In this document: piece after piece, positions 18,352 to 26,196 of the stretch | Layout of the letters: each line of letters starts with the position of its first letter | Numbering within the stretch: the stretch's first letter is position 1 | NCBI RefSeq assembly: GCF_014217995.1 | Contig: NZ_CP041617.1 | Span: 558,001 to 622,000, forward strand | DNA length: 64,000 bases | Reading direction: 5' to 3' | DNA from: Campylobacter vulpis | GTDB taxonomy: Bacteria; Campylobacterota; Campylobacteria; Campylobacterales; Campylobacteraceae | The notes under the pieces: generated by a model | Database searches by the model: none | Seen by the model: the letters and a program-made list of their open reading frames with translations, nothing else | Told to the model about the DNA's origin: nothing | Made by a program: the position numbers and the translations under genes

Positions 18352-18924
18352 ATGATTAACAAAAACAAGCTTTTTAGACAAATCCACATTTATACCAGTC
18401 TTTTTTTCTTACCCTGTGCGGTGCTTTTTGCTTTTACTGGCTTGGCTTATATTTTTGGCTTTAATCAAGATGTTGGACTTAAAACGCAAAATTATATTTT
18501 ACAAAAAAACATAGAGGTGGGTAAGGAGCGTGAAGTACTTTTGGAATTTTTGAAAGAAAATAATTTAAAAATTCCAAACAATACCGAACTTCGTGTTGGT
18601 AAAGGTAAGGGCAATGGAAATTCGGCTAATGTGATGCTAATGGGTGGGACGCATTATAGTGTAGAAATGAAGCCTATGGTAAATCGTTATGAGATTACGC
18701 TTAAAACTAGAAGTATTTTAGGAGATATGATAATGCTGCATAAAGATAAGGGAGCGTGGTATTTTTCCGTGCTTTCTGTGGGCTTTGGAGTGGTGCTATT
18801 TTTACTTTATCTTTCAGGGCTTATGATAACATTTTTTGCAAGTAAAAAAGATAGAGTTAAGCAGCTTGCAACTTTAGCAATCGGGCTTTTAGTAACAATA
18901 CTTTTGGCTTATTTAAGTTTATAA
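18352..18924 (+). CDS. PepSY-associated transmembrane protein
   Basis: An inner-membrane protein of 190 residues. HIYTSLFFLPCAVLFAFTGL near the N-terminus is typical of PepSY-type membrane proteins; then comes a roughly 100-residue periplasmic loop, the HKDKGAWYF segment and two C-terminal membrane helices. A homologous gene sits beside nrfHA in C. jejuni (recalled), so a link to nitrite respiration or haem handling is possible but unproven. It has its own promoter-like sequence after the nrfA hairpin. No catalytic residues can be named. Confidence 0.75.
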   Translation: MINKNKLFRQIHIYTSLFFLPCAVLFAFTGLAYIFGFNQDVGLKTQNYILQKNIEVGKEREVLLEFLKENNLKIPNNTELRVGKGKGNGNSANVMLMGGTHYSVEMKPMVNRYEITLKTRSILGDMIMLHKDKGAWYFSVLSVGFGVVLFLLYLSGLMITFFASKKDRVKQLATLAIGLLVTILLAYLSL

Positions 18925-18960
18925 TGCTCAGCTTTAAGCTGGGTATTATTTAAATTTTAT

Positions 18961-18966
18961 TATAAT
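18961..18966 (+). promoter_or_regulatory. Putative -10 box for tRNA-Ser
   Basis: TATAAT, 17 nt before the mature tRNA 5' end. Confidence 0.45.
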
Positions 18967-18982
18967 CACACTTTCTTTTTAC

Positions 18983-19072
18983 GGACAGATGGGTGAGTGG
19001 CTGAAACCACACCCCTGCTAAGGGTGCAGATCTTAACGGGTCTCGAGGGTTCAAATCCCTCTCTGTCCGCCA
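18983..19072 (+). tRNA. tRNA-Ser (anticodon GCT)
   Basis: A 90-nt type II tRNA. The acceptor stem is GGACAGA/TCTGTCC, the anticodon stem CACCC/GGGTG encloses loop CTGCTAA with GCT at 19017-19019, a long variable arm follows, and the T-arm has GGTTCAAATCC. CCA is encoded at 19070-19072. It decodes AGC and AGU. It borders the hsd region, as tRNA genes often do for acquired DNA. Confidence 0.97.
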
Positions 19073-19180
19073 CTTCTATTAAGTTTTTATCGCTTTATTT
19101 ATAGTATTTTTATAATCGTTTTTTAAATTTGATTAGCTTATTGAGATTTTTGTTTCAATTTCTTATTGATACAATCTTGT

Positions 19181-19186
19181 TATAAT
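19181..19186 (+). promoter_or_regulatory. Putative extended -10 promoter of the hsd operon
   Basis: TTGTTATAAT is an extended -10 match 23 nt before the hsdM start codon, upstream of the AAGGAG ribosome-binding site. It is the only good promoter match seen for the hsd genes. Confidence 0.5.
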
Positions 19187-19208
19187 ATGTGCCTTGTAAG
19201 GAGTGTCT

Positions 19209-21131
19209 ATGCAAATTCATCAATTTCAGCCCATCATTAGTTTTATTTGGAGTGTGGCAGATGATTTACTGCGTGATGTGTATGTTAAGGGTAAATACCG
19301 CGATGTTATCCTGCCTATGACGATTCTAAGGCGACTAGATGTTATCCTAGAGCCGACAAAAGATAAAGTCCTAGGGACTTACACCAAGCATAAAGATATG
19401 CAAGACAAAGATACTCTAAATACTTTACTATGCAATGCAAGTGAGACCACATTTTACAATCACTCAAATTTCACACTTAAAAAGCTTTTAAACGACCCTA
19501 AAAACATTAGAATCAATTTTGAAAACTACCTTGAAGGCTTTAGTGAAAACATTAAAGACATTATCGCAAAGTTTAAATTCAAAAATCAGCTTGATACCTT
19601 AGAAGAAGCAAAGATTTTATTCGCAGTGATACAGAGATTCTGCTCTACAAAAATAAATCTCTCTATGCACCCCATTTTTAATGATAAAAATGAGCTTATC
19701 CACAAAGGCTTAAGCAATCTTGGTATGGGCTACATCTTTGAAGAGCTTATAAGAAGGTTTAATGAGGAGAATAACGAAGAAGCCGGCGAGCACTTCACAC
19801 CCAGAGAGCTTATAGAGCTTATGACGCATTTAGTCTTTTTGCCTATAAAAGATAGAATCCAAAAAGGCACTTTTACTATCTATGACAATGCGTGTGGAAG
19901 CGGCGGTATGCTTACAGAATCTAAAGACTTTATCACAGATGAAAAGGGACTTATCCGCTCTAAAGCTCAAATCCTACTCTATGGGCAGGAGATAAACCCA
20001 GAAACCTACGCCATTTGTAAAGCCGATATGCTGATAAAGGGTGAAAATCCCGACAATATCAAATACGGCTCAACCCTAAGCGAAGATAAGCTAAGTGGCG
20101 AAAAATTTGACTTTATGCTGACAAATCCCCCTTATGGCAAATCGTGGGAAAAAGACCAAAAAGAATTAGATGTCAGCAAAAAGGGCGGAATCACCACTTG
20201 CAATGACCCAAGATTTCAAGTAGGCATCACAAGTAAAAGCGATGGGCAAATGATGTTTTTACTTAACCAACTAAGCAAGATGAAAAAGCCAAGCGAGAAT
20301 AATGGCGTAGGCTCTCGCATAGCCTCCGTGCATAATGGCAGCTCACTTTTTAATAGCGATAGCGGTATGGTAGCTATCCGCAAATACATCATAGAAAACG
20401 ACCTCCTAGAAGCCATCATCGCCTTGCCTACAAATATGTTTTACAACACAGGTATTCCTACTTTTATATGGATTCTAACCAATAATAAGACAAAAGCGAA
20501 AAAAGGCAAAGTCCAGCTCATAAACGCAACAAAAGAGACATATTATACAAAGATGAAAAAATCTCTAGGGCAAAAGCAAAATAGTATGCTAAAAGAACAT
20601 ATAGATAAAATCACAGAACTTTTCTTAGCAAATAAAGAAAATGATGACTGTAAGATTTTTGATAATGCCGAGTTTGGCTATGCTAAAATTACTATTGAAA
20701 GACCAAAAAGCATAGAGCTTTTAGTCAATGATGAAAAATTTCAAGCCCTAAAAGACAAAGATAAGATTCTAGCAAAATTACAAGAATTAGAAATAAGTCC
20801 GCAAGATTTCACAAGTAGAGCAGACTTTATAAACTTCCTTGATGTCAAACTCAAAAAAGCCGAGGAAAATTTACTTATAGATTCTAACACCACAAACAAC
20901 ACAGAGAAAATCCCCCTAACACAAGATATACAAAGCTACTATGAAAGCGAAGTAAAGCCCTATGTGCCAAACTCGTGGATAGCGTGGGAAAGCAAAGTGG
21001 TAGGCTATGAAATTTTGTTTAACAAATATTTCTACACCTACACGCCCCCACGCAGCCTAGAAGCTATCAATAAAGATTTGCAAGACTTAGAGCAAGAAAC
21101 GCAGGATTTATTAAAGCAGATTCTATGTTAA
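19209..21131 (+). CDS. hsdM: Type I restriction-modification DNA methyltransferase subunit HsdM
   Basis: The N6-adenine methyltransferase subunit, which works as M2S for modification and M2R2S for restriction. The 640 residues hold the HsdM N-terminal helical domain, AGEHFTPRELIELM before the catalytic domain, the SAM motif DNACGSGGML and the catalytic NPPYG. GTG at 19203 is in frame, but the ATG at 19209 lies 6 nt after AAGGAG. The C-terminal 150 residues are charged and partly coiled-coil, where HsdM contacts HsdS. It is first in the operon; 41 nt separate it from the next gene. Confidence 0.95.
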   Translation: MQIHQFQPIISFIWSVADDLLRDVYVKGKYRDVILPMTILRRLDVILEPTKDKVLGTYTKHKDMQDKDTLNTLLCNASETTFYNHSNFTLKKLLNDPKNIRINFENYLEGFSENIKDIIAKFKFKNQLDTLEEAKILFAVIQRFCSTKINLSMHPIFNDKNELIHKGLSNLGMGYIFEELIRRFNEENNEEAGEHFTPRELIELMTHLVFLPIKDRIQKGTFTIYDNACGSGGMLTESKDFITDEKGLIRSKAQILLYGQEINPETYAICKADMLIKGENPDNIKYGSTLSEDKLSGEKFDFMLTNPPYGKSWEKDQKELDVSKKGGITTCNDPRFQVGITSKSDGQMMFLLNQLSKMKKPSENNGVGSRIASVHNGSSLFNSDSGMVAIRKYIIENDLLEAIIALPTNMFYNTGIPTFIWILTNNKTKAKKGKVQLINATKETYYTKMKKSLGQKQNSMLKEHIDKITELFLANKENDDCKIFDNAEFGYAKITIERPKSIELLVNDEKFQALKDKDKILAKLQELEISPQDFTSRADFINFLDVKLKKAEENLLIDSNTTNNTEKIPLTQDIQSYYESEVKPYVPNSWIAWESKVVGYEILFNKYFYTYTPPRSLEAINKDLQDLEQETQDLLKQILC

Positions 21132-21172
21132 AATGACTAATGTGCTAAAATTTACACGAAAAGGAGTAGAAA

Positions 21173-21364
21173 ATGACTTTGATACTAGAAAATGTCAAGC
21201 AAGAGTTTTTAGATGATTTTAAAGCCCTAGCAGATAAGGCACAAGCACATTTAAGCATAGAGCAAACACAAACCGATGATTTTCAACAATTACGCGAAGC
21301 TATGCTACAAGATTTAAAAAAGCCAGAAAATAAAGCCGTGTTTGAAAGGCTTAAAGATAAATGA
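21173..21364 (+). CDS. Small acidic protein, probable antitoxin of the Doc-like toxin
   Basis: A 63-residue protein that I do not recognise by family. It is mostly helical and charged (EFLDDFKALADKAQAHLSIE), with a C-terminal LKKPENKAVFERLKDK. Its ribosome-binding site AAAAGGAG is strong. It overlaps the next gene by 4 nt (ATGA), and a small acidic protein just before a Doc toxin is the usual place of an antitoxin; that function is inferred only from position. It does not look like a typical Phd N-terminal DNA-binding domain. Confidence 0.65.
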   Translation: MTLILENVKQEFLDDFKALADKAQAHLSIEQTQTDDFQQLREAMLQDLKKPENKAVFERLKDK

Positions 21365-21744
21365 AATATCTAAGCTTACAAGAAGTGCAAATAATGCACG
21401 ATGATATTATCAATGAAATAGGCGGACTAAGTGGGGCAAATCCTAAGCAAATCGCCCTTTTAGATTCCGCACTAACACAAATCCAAAATGATGATTATTA
21501 CCCAAGCTTTATAGATAAGCTTACGCACTTAATGTTTGCTTGTGTGAAGTTCCACCCCTTTGCAGATGGCAATAAACGCACCGCACTTTACATAGCAAAA
21601 GCCTTTATCAAGCTAAACCGCCCAGATTCTCTCCCTACTGATTTCTACCAAAGGCTAGAAGATGTAATTGTAAGCGTAGCAAGTGATGAGCTAAGCAAAG
21701 ATGAGCTAACACAAATCTTAAGTGCTATGCTAAAAGGCAACTAA
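21361..21744 (+). CDS. doc: Doc-type (Fic superfamily) toxin
   Basis: A 127-residue Fic-fold protein with the Doc motif HPFADGNKR (nt 21553-21579), where the Fic glycine-arginine tail is replaced by NKR. Doc-family toxins phosphorylate elongation factor Tu and stop translation, unlike AMP-transferring Fic proteins. No inhibitory Ser/Thr-xxx-Glu-Gly helix is visible within the protein, so an external antitoxin would be needed. The start overlaps the preceding small gene by 4 nt and the stop abuts the hsdS start, so the pair is built into the hsd operon. Extra ORFs are known in C. jejuni hsd loci. Confidence 0.85.
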   Translation: MKYLSLQEVQIMHDDIINEIGGLSGANPKQIALLDSALTQIQNDDYYPSFIDKLTHLMFACVKFHPFADGNKRTALYIAKAFIKLNRPDSLPTDFYQRLEDVIVSVASDELSKDELTQILSAMLKGN

Positions 21745-23169
21745 ATGAAAAAGCATACTCAATCCCCTTATGAAAGTAGCAAAGTGTCCTACAAACCTAG
21801 CGGGATAGAATGGCTGGGGGGGGGTAAAATCCCAACCCATTGGGAAGTTAAACCACTTCAGGCTATTTTTAATCAAAGAAATGAACAAAATAACAATTTA
21901 GAATTTCAAACAATTCTTTCACTAGTTAAAGATGTCGGCGTAATACCTTATGAAGAAAAAGGAAATGTCGGCAACAAAGCAAAAGACGATTTGCAGGGCT
22001 ATAAGATTGCAAGAGTTAATGATTTAGTATTAAACAAAATGAATGCTGTAATCGGCTCATTAGGTGTTTCAAAATATGATGGTTTGGTTAGTCCCATTTA
22101 TCTAGTTTTATATATTGAAAATCCAAACTATTTGATAGCCTATTATTCTTATCTTTTTCAAACAAAATCTATCCAAAAGTTTTTAAGAAAATTTGCTTAT
22201 GGTATTATGGAAATTAGGGAAAGTATAGATTATTTAGAATTTAAAAAGATGTTTTTACCTATACCACCATTACAAGAGCAAAAAGAGATTGCGGAATTTT
22301 TAGATAAAAAATGTGAAAAAATTCAAAATTACATCAACAAAAAGCAAAAGCTAATCACACTTTTACAAGAGAAAAAACAAGCCCTAATTAACCAAGCCGT
22401 TACAAAAGGACTTAATCCAAATATAGAATTTAAACCTAGCGGTATAGAATATCTCGGGCTTATTCCACACCACTGGGAAGTAAGGCGTGTCGCAACGCTT
22501 GGAAAATTTTTTAAGGGGAGTAATATTTCAAAAAATGATTTGCAAGATAGTGGCGTTTGCGTTGTTTTATATGGCGATATATATACAAAATATGAGATAA
22601 AAACAAAACAATTTCATTCAAAAATAGCAGAAAATTTTGCTAAGGATAAAACACAAATTTTATTTGGCGATTTGTTATTTTCTGGTTCTGGCGAAACAAA
22701 AGAAGATATAGGAAAATGTATTTGTTATTTAGGTAACGAAAAAGCGTATGTTGGTGGCGATGTAATTGTATTAAGGCAAATGGGGCAAGATAGCTTGTTT
22801 TTATCCTATGTTTTAAATAGTGATTACATAAAATATCAAAAAGCAGTAGTAAGTAAAGGTGAAATTATAATTCATATTTATGCTTCAAATTTAAGAGATT
22901 TAAAAATCCCCTTACCCCCATTACAAGAACAAAAAGAGATTGCGGAATTTTTAGATTCTAAAGTCGCACAAATCAATTCAGTCATAGAGAAAACAAAAAA
23001 GCAAATAGAACTCATCAAAGAATATAAAAACACACTCATAAACGAAGCCATTTGTGGTAGGGTAGCTTGTAGCAGAGATTTTTCGCCTACGGCTCAAAAT
23101 GACAAAATGAAATCTGGATTTTCGCTAACGCTCAAAATGACAAAAATAAAAACTAACAAAAGGAAGTAA
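21745..23169 (+). CDS. hsdS: Type I restriction-modification specificity subunit HsdS (phase-variable)
   Basis: HsdS selects the bipartite DNA target. The 474 residues contain two target-recognition domains, opened by SGIEWLGGGKIPTHWEV and SGIEYLGLIPHHWEV, each closed by the conserved helix LQEQKEIAEFLD. A G9 tract near codon 25 encodes GlyGlyGly; G10 gives an immediate TAA and G8 a stop about 35 codons later, so the gene is ON at nine G. The last 30 residues come from a tandem repeat that is foreign to the family. The ATG follows the Doc stop codon directly (TAAATG). Confidence 0.93.
   Translation: MKKHTQSPYESSKVSYKPSGIEWLGGGKIPTHWEVKPLQAIFNQRNEQNNNLEFQTILSLVKDVGVIPYEEKGNVGNKAKDDLQGYKIARVNDLVLNKMNAVIGSLGVSKYDGLVSPIYLVLYIENPNYLIAYYSYLFQTKSIQKFLRKFAYGIMEIRESIDYLEFKKMFLPIPPLQEQKEIAEFLDKKCEKIQNYINKKQKLITLLQEKKQALINQAVTKGLNPNIEFKPSGIEYLGLIPHHWEVRRVATLGKFFKGSNISKNDLQDSGVCVVLYGDIYTKYEIKTKQFHSKIAENFAKDKTQILFGDLLFSGSGETKEDIGKCICYLGNEKAYVGGDVIVLRQMGQDSLFLSYVLNSDYIKYQKAVVSKGEIIIHIYASNLRDLKIPLPPLQEQKEIAEFLDSKVAQINSVIEKTKKQIELIKEYKNTLINEAICGRVACSRDFSPTAQNDKMKSGFSLTLKMTKIKTNKRK
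21816..21824 (+). repeat. G9 homopolymer tract in hsdS
   Basis: Nine consecutive G residues within the coding sequence. Poly-G tracts of eight or more are the standard hypermutable switches of Campylobacter. Confidence 0.93.
22267..22305 (+). repeat. 39-bp direct repeat in hsdS, copy 1
   Basis: Identical to the copy at 22918-22956 except for one base. It encodes the conserved PLQEQKEIAEFLD helix after the first recognition domain. The offset is 651 bp, a whole number of codons. Confidence 0.9.
22918..22956 (+). repeat. 39-bp direct repeat in hsdS, copy 2
   Basis: Second copy, after the second recognition domain; one mismatch to copy 1. Confidence 0.9.
23078..23147 (+). repeat. Tandem roughly 30-bp repeat at the hsdS 3' end
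   Basis: Two copies of a word containing TTCGC, CTCAAAATGACAAAA (about 23078-23108 and 23117-23147). They are read as the last residues of HsdS. Similar intergenic repeats occur in Helicobacter genomes as far as I recall; origin is inference. Confidence 0.7.
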
Positions 23170-23170
23170 A

Positions 23171-26101
23171 ATGCGTAAATATACAGAAAAAATGCTAGAA
23201 AGCTTTATAGAATCTGCTTTATTAGAAAATGGCTATATCAAAAGAGAAAGTAAAGATTATGATAAAAGCTTATGTATGGATAAAGAGCTATTTGAACGCT
23301 TTTTGCAAGAAACTCAAGCAAAAGCCCTGCAAGAATTAGAAAAAAGAAATATAAAAGAGCAAGAGTTGCTAAAAAGAGTAGCTTCACAAATAAACGAGAA
23401 AGGAATCTTAAAAGCCCTGCAAACTCACATAGAAATAATGGGCGTTAAACTCTTTCTTGCATACTCTAAGCCAAATTCAAGTGCGAATGAAAAAGCCATA
23501 GAAGACTATAAGAAAAATATCTTTTCTATCACGCGTCAGCTTTATTATAGTGAGAAAAATAACAACTCTTTAGATATGGTGATTTTCCTAAATGGACTGC
23601 CGCTTATCACTATGGAGCTTAAAAACCCTTTCACGCATCAAAATGTCTATAATGCCATAGAGCAGTATAAAACAGATAGAGACCCAAGAGAGCGTATATT
23701 TAAGCAAAGTGTGGTGCATTTTGCCCTTGATAGTGATTTAATTTATATGAGCACAAAGCTAGAGGGAGTGGGGAGTAAATTATTACCCTTTAATAGAGGG
23801 CTAAATAATGGTAGCGGGGCAATAGGGCTTGAGTGTGGCAGTGGGAATCCTGCGGTAAAAGATAAGATGAAAACGAGCTATTTTTGGGAAGAGATTTTAC
23901 AAAAAGATACTTTAGCAAATTTGCTTTTTAACTTCGCACAAATTGTGAAAAAAGATAAGGCGGAATTTGTGATATTTCCTAGATTTCATCAATTTGATGT
24001 GGTGCGTAAGCTTTTAAATGATACAAAAGAAAAGGGCGTGGGGCAAAGGTATCTTATTCAACATAGTGCAGGAAGTGGGAAAAGCAACTCAATAGCGTGG
24101 CTAGCTCACAATCTAGTAAGTTTGCACAAAATAGAAAATAATAAAGAAAAACCTATCTTTGATAGCATTTTAGTCGTAACAGATAGAAAGGTGCTAGATA
24201 GACAAATACAAGAAAATGTCAAGTCTTTTGAGGAAAATAAAGGTCTCGTAGAAGCTATCACAGATGGAAGTAAGCAGCTAAAAGCCGCCATAGAAGATGA
24301 TAAAAAAATCATCATCACAACGATACAAAAATTCCCCTATATCGCCGATGAAATCACGCATTTACAGAATAAAACCTTTGCTATTATCATAGATGAAGCA
24401 CATTCAAGCCAAAGTGGCAAAAACGCACAGAAAATGGGAGAAGCCATAAGTAATAAAAATGATAAAGAGGCAGATGAAATAGACATAGAAGAAGAGCTGA
24501 TAAAAATCATTGAAAATAAGAAATTTCAAAAAAATGCAAGTTATTTTGCTTTCACTGCTACGCCTAAGCCAAAAACGCTAGAAATGTTTGGAATCCCTTG
24601 TGAGATAAATGGGGAGAGAAAGTTTATCCCCTTTCATCTTTACTCTATGAAACAAGCCATAGAAGAGGGCTTTATCCTTGATGTATTAAAAGGCTATATC
24701 ACTTATAAAAGTTATTATAAAATCATCTCTAGCATAGATGATGATAAAAAATATGACAAAAGAAAGGCAAATGCGAAACTAAAAAAGTATGTAACAAATC
24801 ATATCGCAACGATTGAAAAGAAAGCAACAATAATGATAGAACACTTCTTCCAAAATACTTGTAAAAAAATCGGTGGCAAGGCAAAGGCAATGGTCGTTAC
24901 AAGCTCTAGGGAAAATGCGGTTAAATACTATCTTTTCTTTAGGGAATATTTACAAGAAAATTACCCGCAGTATAAAGCTTTAGTAGCATTTTCAGGGGAT
25001 AAGGAAATAAATGGGGAGAGTTATAGCGAAGCGGGTCTTAATGGCTTTAGCGAAGCTATGCTAAAAGATGAGTTTAAAAAGGATAATTATCGCTTTTTAA
25101 TTGTCGCAGAAAAATATCAAACAGGCTTTGATGAGCCGCTTTTACACACAATGTATGTGGATAAACGCTTGGAGGGCATAAGTGCGGTGCAAACACTCTC
25201 ACGCCTGAATAGAATCTGTAAAAATAAAGAGGATACTTGTGTGCTAGACTTTGCAAACACGCACGAAGAGATTGGGGAGTCTTTTAGCACTTTTTATGGG
25301 CAGACTTATCTCAAAGAGCCAAGCGATATTGAAAAGATTTTTACACTTAAAAGCAATCTATTTGAGTATGGAATCTATACGCAATATGAGCTAGATTCTT
25401 TTGTAGAAGCTATTTTACAAAGGCAAAGCGAGGATAGAATCCACTCTAAACTTGATAGTATGGTAAAGGAATATAACGCAAAAAGCGATGATGAAAAGAC
25501 AGAGTTTTACACAAAAGCAAAGGCGTATTTGAGAGAATACTCCTTTCTCGCACACATTCTTCCCTTTAATGATACAGAGCTTGAAAAGCTATATATCTTG
25601 CTAAAAATGCTTATTACAAAGATTGCCCCACCACGCACGGAGGACTTAGCAAAGGGGATATTAAATAATGTAGATTTAGAGAGTATTCGCATAATACTTA
25701 CAGACACAAAGGACATAGAGCTAGAAGAGGATAAAGGCGGGGTTAAGCCATCAAGTGCTGATGGCTCTAGCAAAAAAGAAGTAGAGTTTGAACGCTTATC
25801 AAATATCGTTAAGGCATTTAATGATAAATTTGGCAATATAGATTTTAGCACAGATGAGAAGATAGCAAACTCTCTTGTAAAATTGAAAGATGAAATTAGA
25901 GAAAATCAAACGCTTAAGGATTCTCTGGGAGATAGGCAAAATTCGCATAAATTATTTGTGGATATTTTTAAAAGCAAGTATGCTAATTTCTATTTGGAAA
26001 ACTTACCATTTTTAGAACAGCTAGGGGACAAACAAGCAGAATTTAAAGAGAAAGTTTCTAGCGTGATATTTGAGATGATTTGCGAGGGTTTAAATGCTTA
26101 A
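23171..26101 (+). CDS. hsdR: Type I restriction enzyme HsdR (endonuclease/translocase)
   Basis: The motor and nuclease subunit, 976 residues. The N-terminal nuclease domain includes TMELKNPFTHQNVYNA (the Glu-x-Lys of the PD-(D/E)xK fold). Then the superfamily 2 helicase follows: Walker A HSAGSGKSNS (about nt 24062), DEAH in IIIDEAHSSQ (about 24390), FTATPKPKT and the late motif QTGFDEPLL/LSRLNR. A C-terminal helical region binds the methylase core. AAAAGGAAG precedes the ATG, 1 nt after hsdS. The gene looks intact, so restriction should be active whenever hsdS is in frame. Confidence 0.95.
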   Translation: MRKYTEKMLESFIESALLENGYIKRESKDYDKSLCMDKELFERFLQETQAKALQELEKRNIKEQELLKRVASQINEKGILKALQTHIEIMGVKLFLAYSKPNSSANEKAIEDYKKNIFSITRQLYYSEKNNNSLDMVIFLNGLPLITMELKNPFTHQNVYNAIEQYKTDRDPRERIFKQSVVHFALDSDLIYMSTKLEGVGSKLLPFNRGLNNGSGAIGLECGSGNPAVKDKMKTSYFWEEILQKDTLANLLFNFAQIVKKDKAEFVIFPRFHQFDVVRKLLNDTKEKGVGQRYLIQHSAGSGKSNSIAWLAHNLVSLHKIENNKEKPIFDSILVVTDRKVLDRQIQENVKSFEENKGLVEAITDGSKQLKAAIEDDKKIIITTIQKFPYIADEITHLQNKTFAIIIDEAHSSQSGKNAQKMGEAISNKNDKEADEIDIEEELIKIIENKKFQKNASYFAFTATPKPKTLEMFGIPCEINGERKFIPFHLYSMKQAIEEGFILDVLKGYITYKSYYKIISSIDDDKKYDKRKANAKLKKYVTNHIATIEKKATIMIEHFFQNTCKKIGGKAKAMVVTSSRENAVKYYLFFREYLQENYPQYKALVAFSGDKEINGESYSEAGLNGFSEAMLKDEFKKDNYRFLIVAEKYQTGFDEPLLHTMYVDKRLEGISAVQTLSRLNRICKNKEDTCVLDFANTHEEIGESFSTFYGQTYLKEPSDIEKIFTLKSNLFEYGIYTQYELDSFVEAILQRQSEDRIHSKLDSMVKEYNAKSDDEKTEFYTKAKAYLREYSFLAHILPFNDTELEKLYILLKMLITKIAPPRTEDLAKGILNNVDLESIRIILTDTKDIELEEDKGGVKPSSADGSSKKEVEFERLSNIVKAFNDKFGNIDFSTDEKIANSLVKLKDEIRENQTLKDSLGDRQNSHKLFVDIFKSKYANFYLENLPFLEQLGDKQAEFKEKVSSVIFEMICEGLNA

Positions 26102-26196
26102 ATCACTTTCTAGTCTCGTAAAGCAATTTTAAATTTTTCTTAATCAAGCGTTCAATATAAGTTGTTAGAATTCTCACTTTTATAAAAGGGTTTATT

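Noticed and set aside
18983-26196. Integration site with a duplicated tRNA-Ser end around the hsd block
   Set aside because: I looked for the tRNA 3' end sequence after hsdR and found no copy, and no integrase gene is present.
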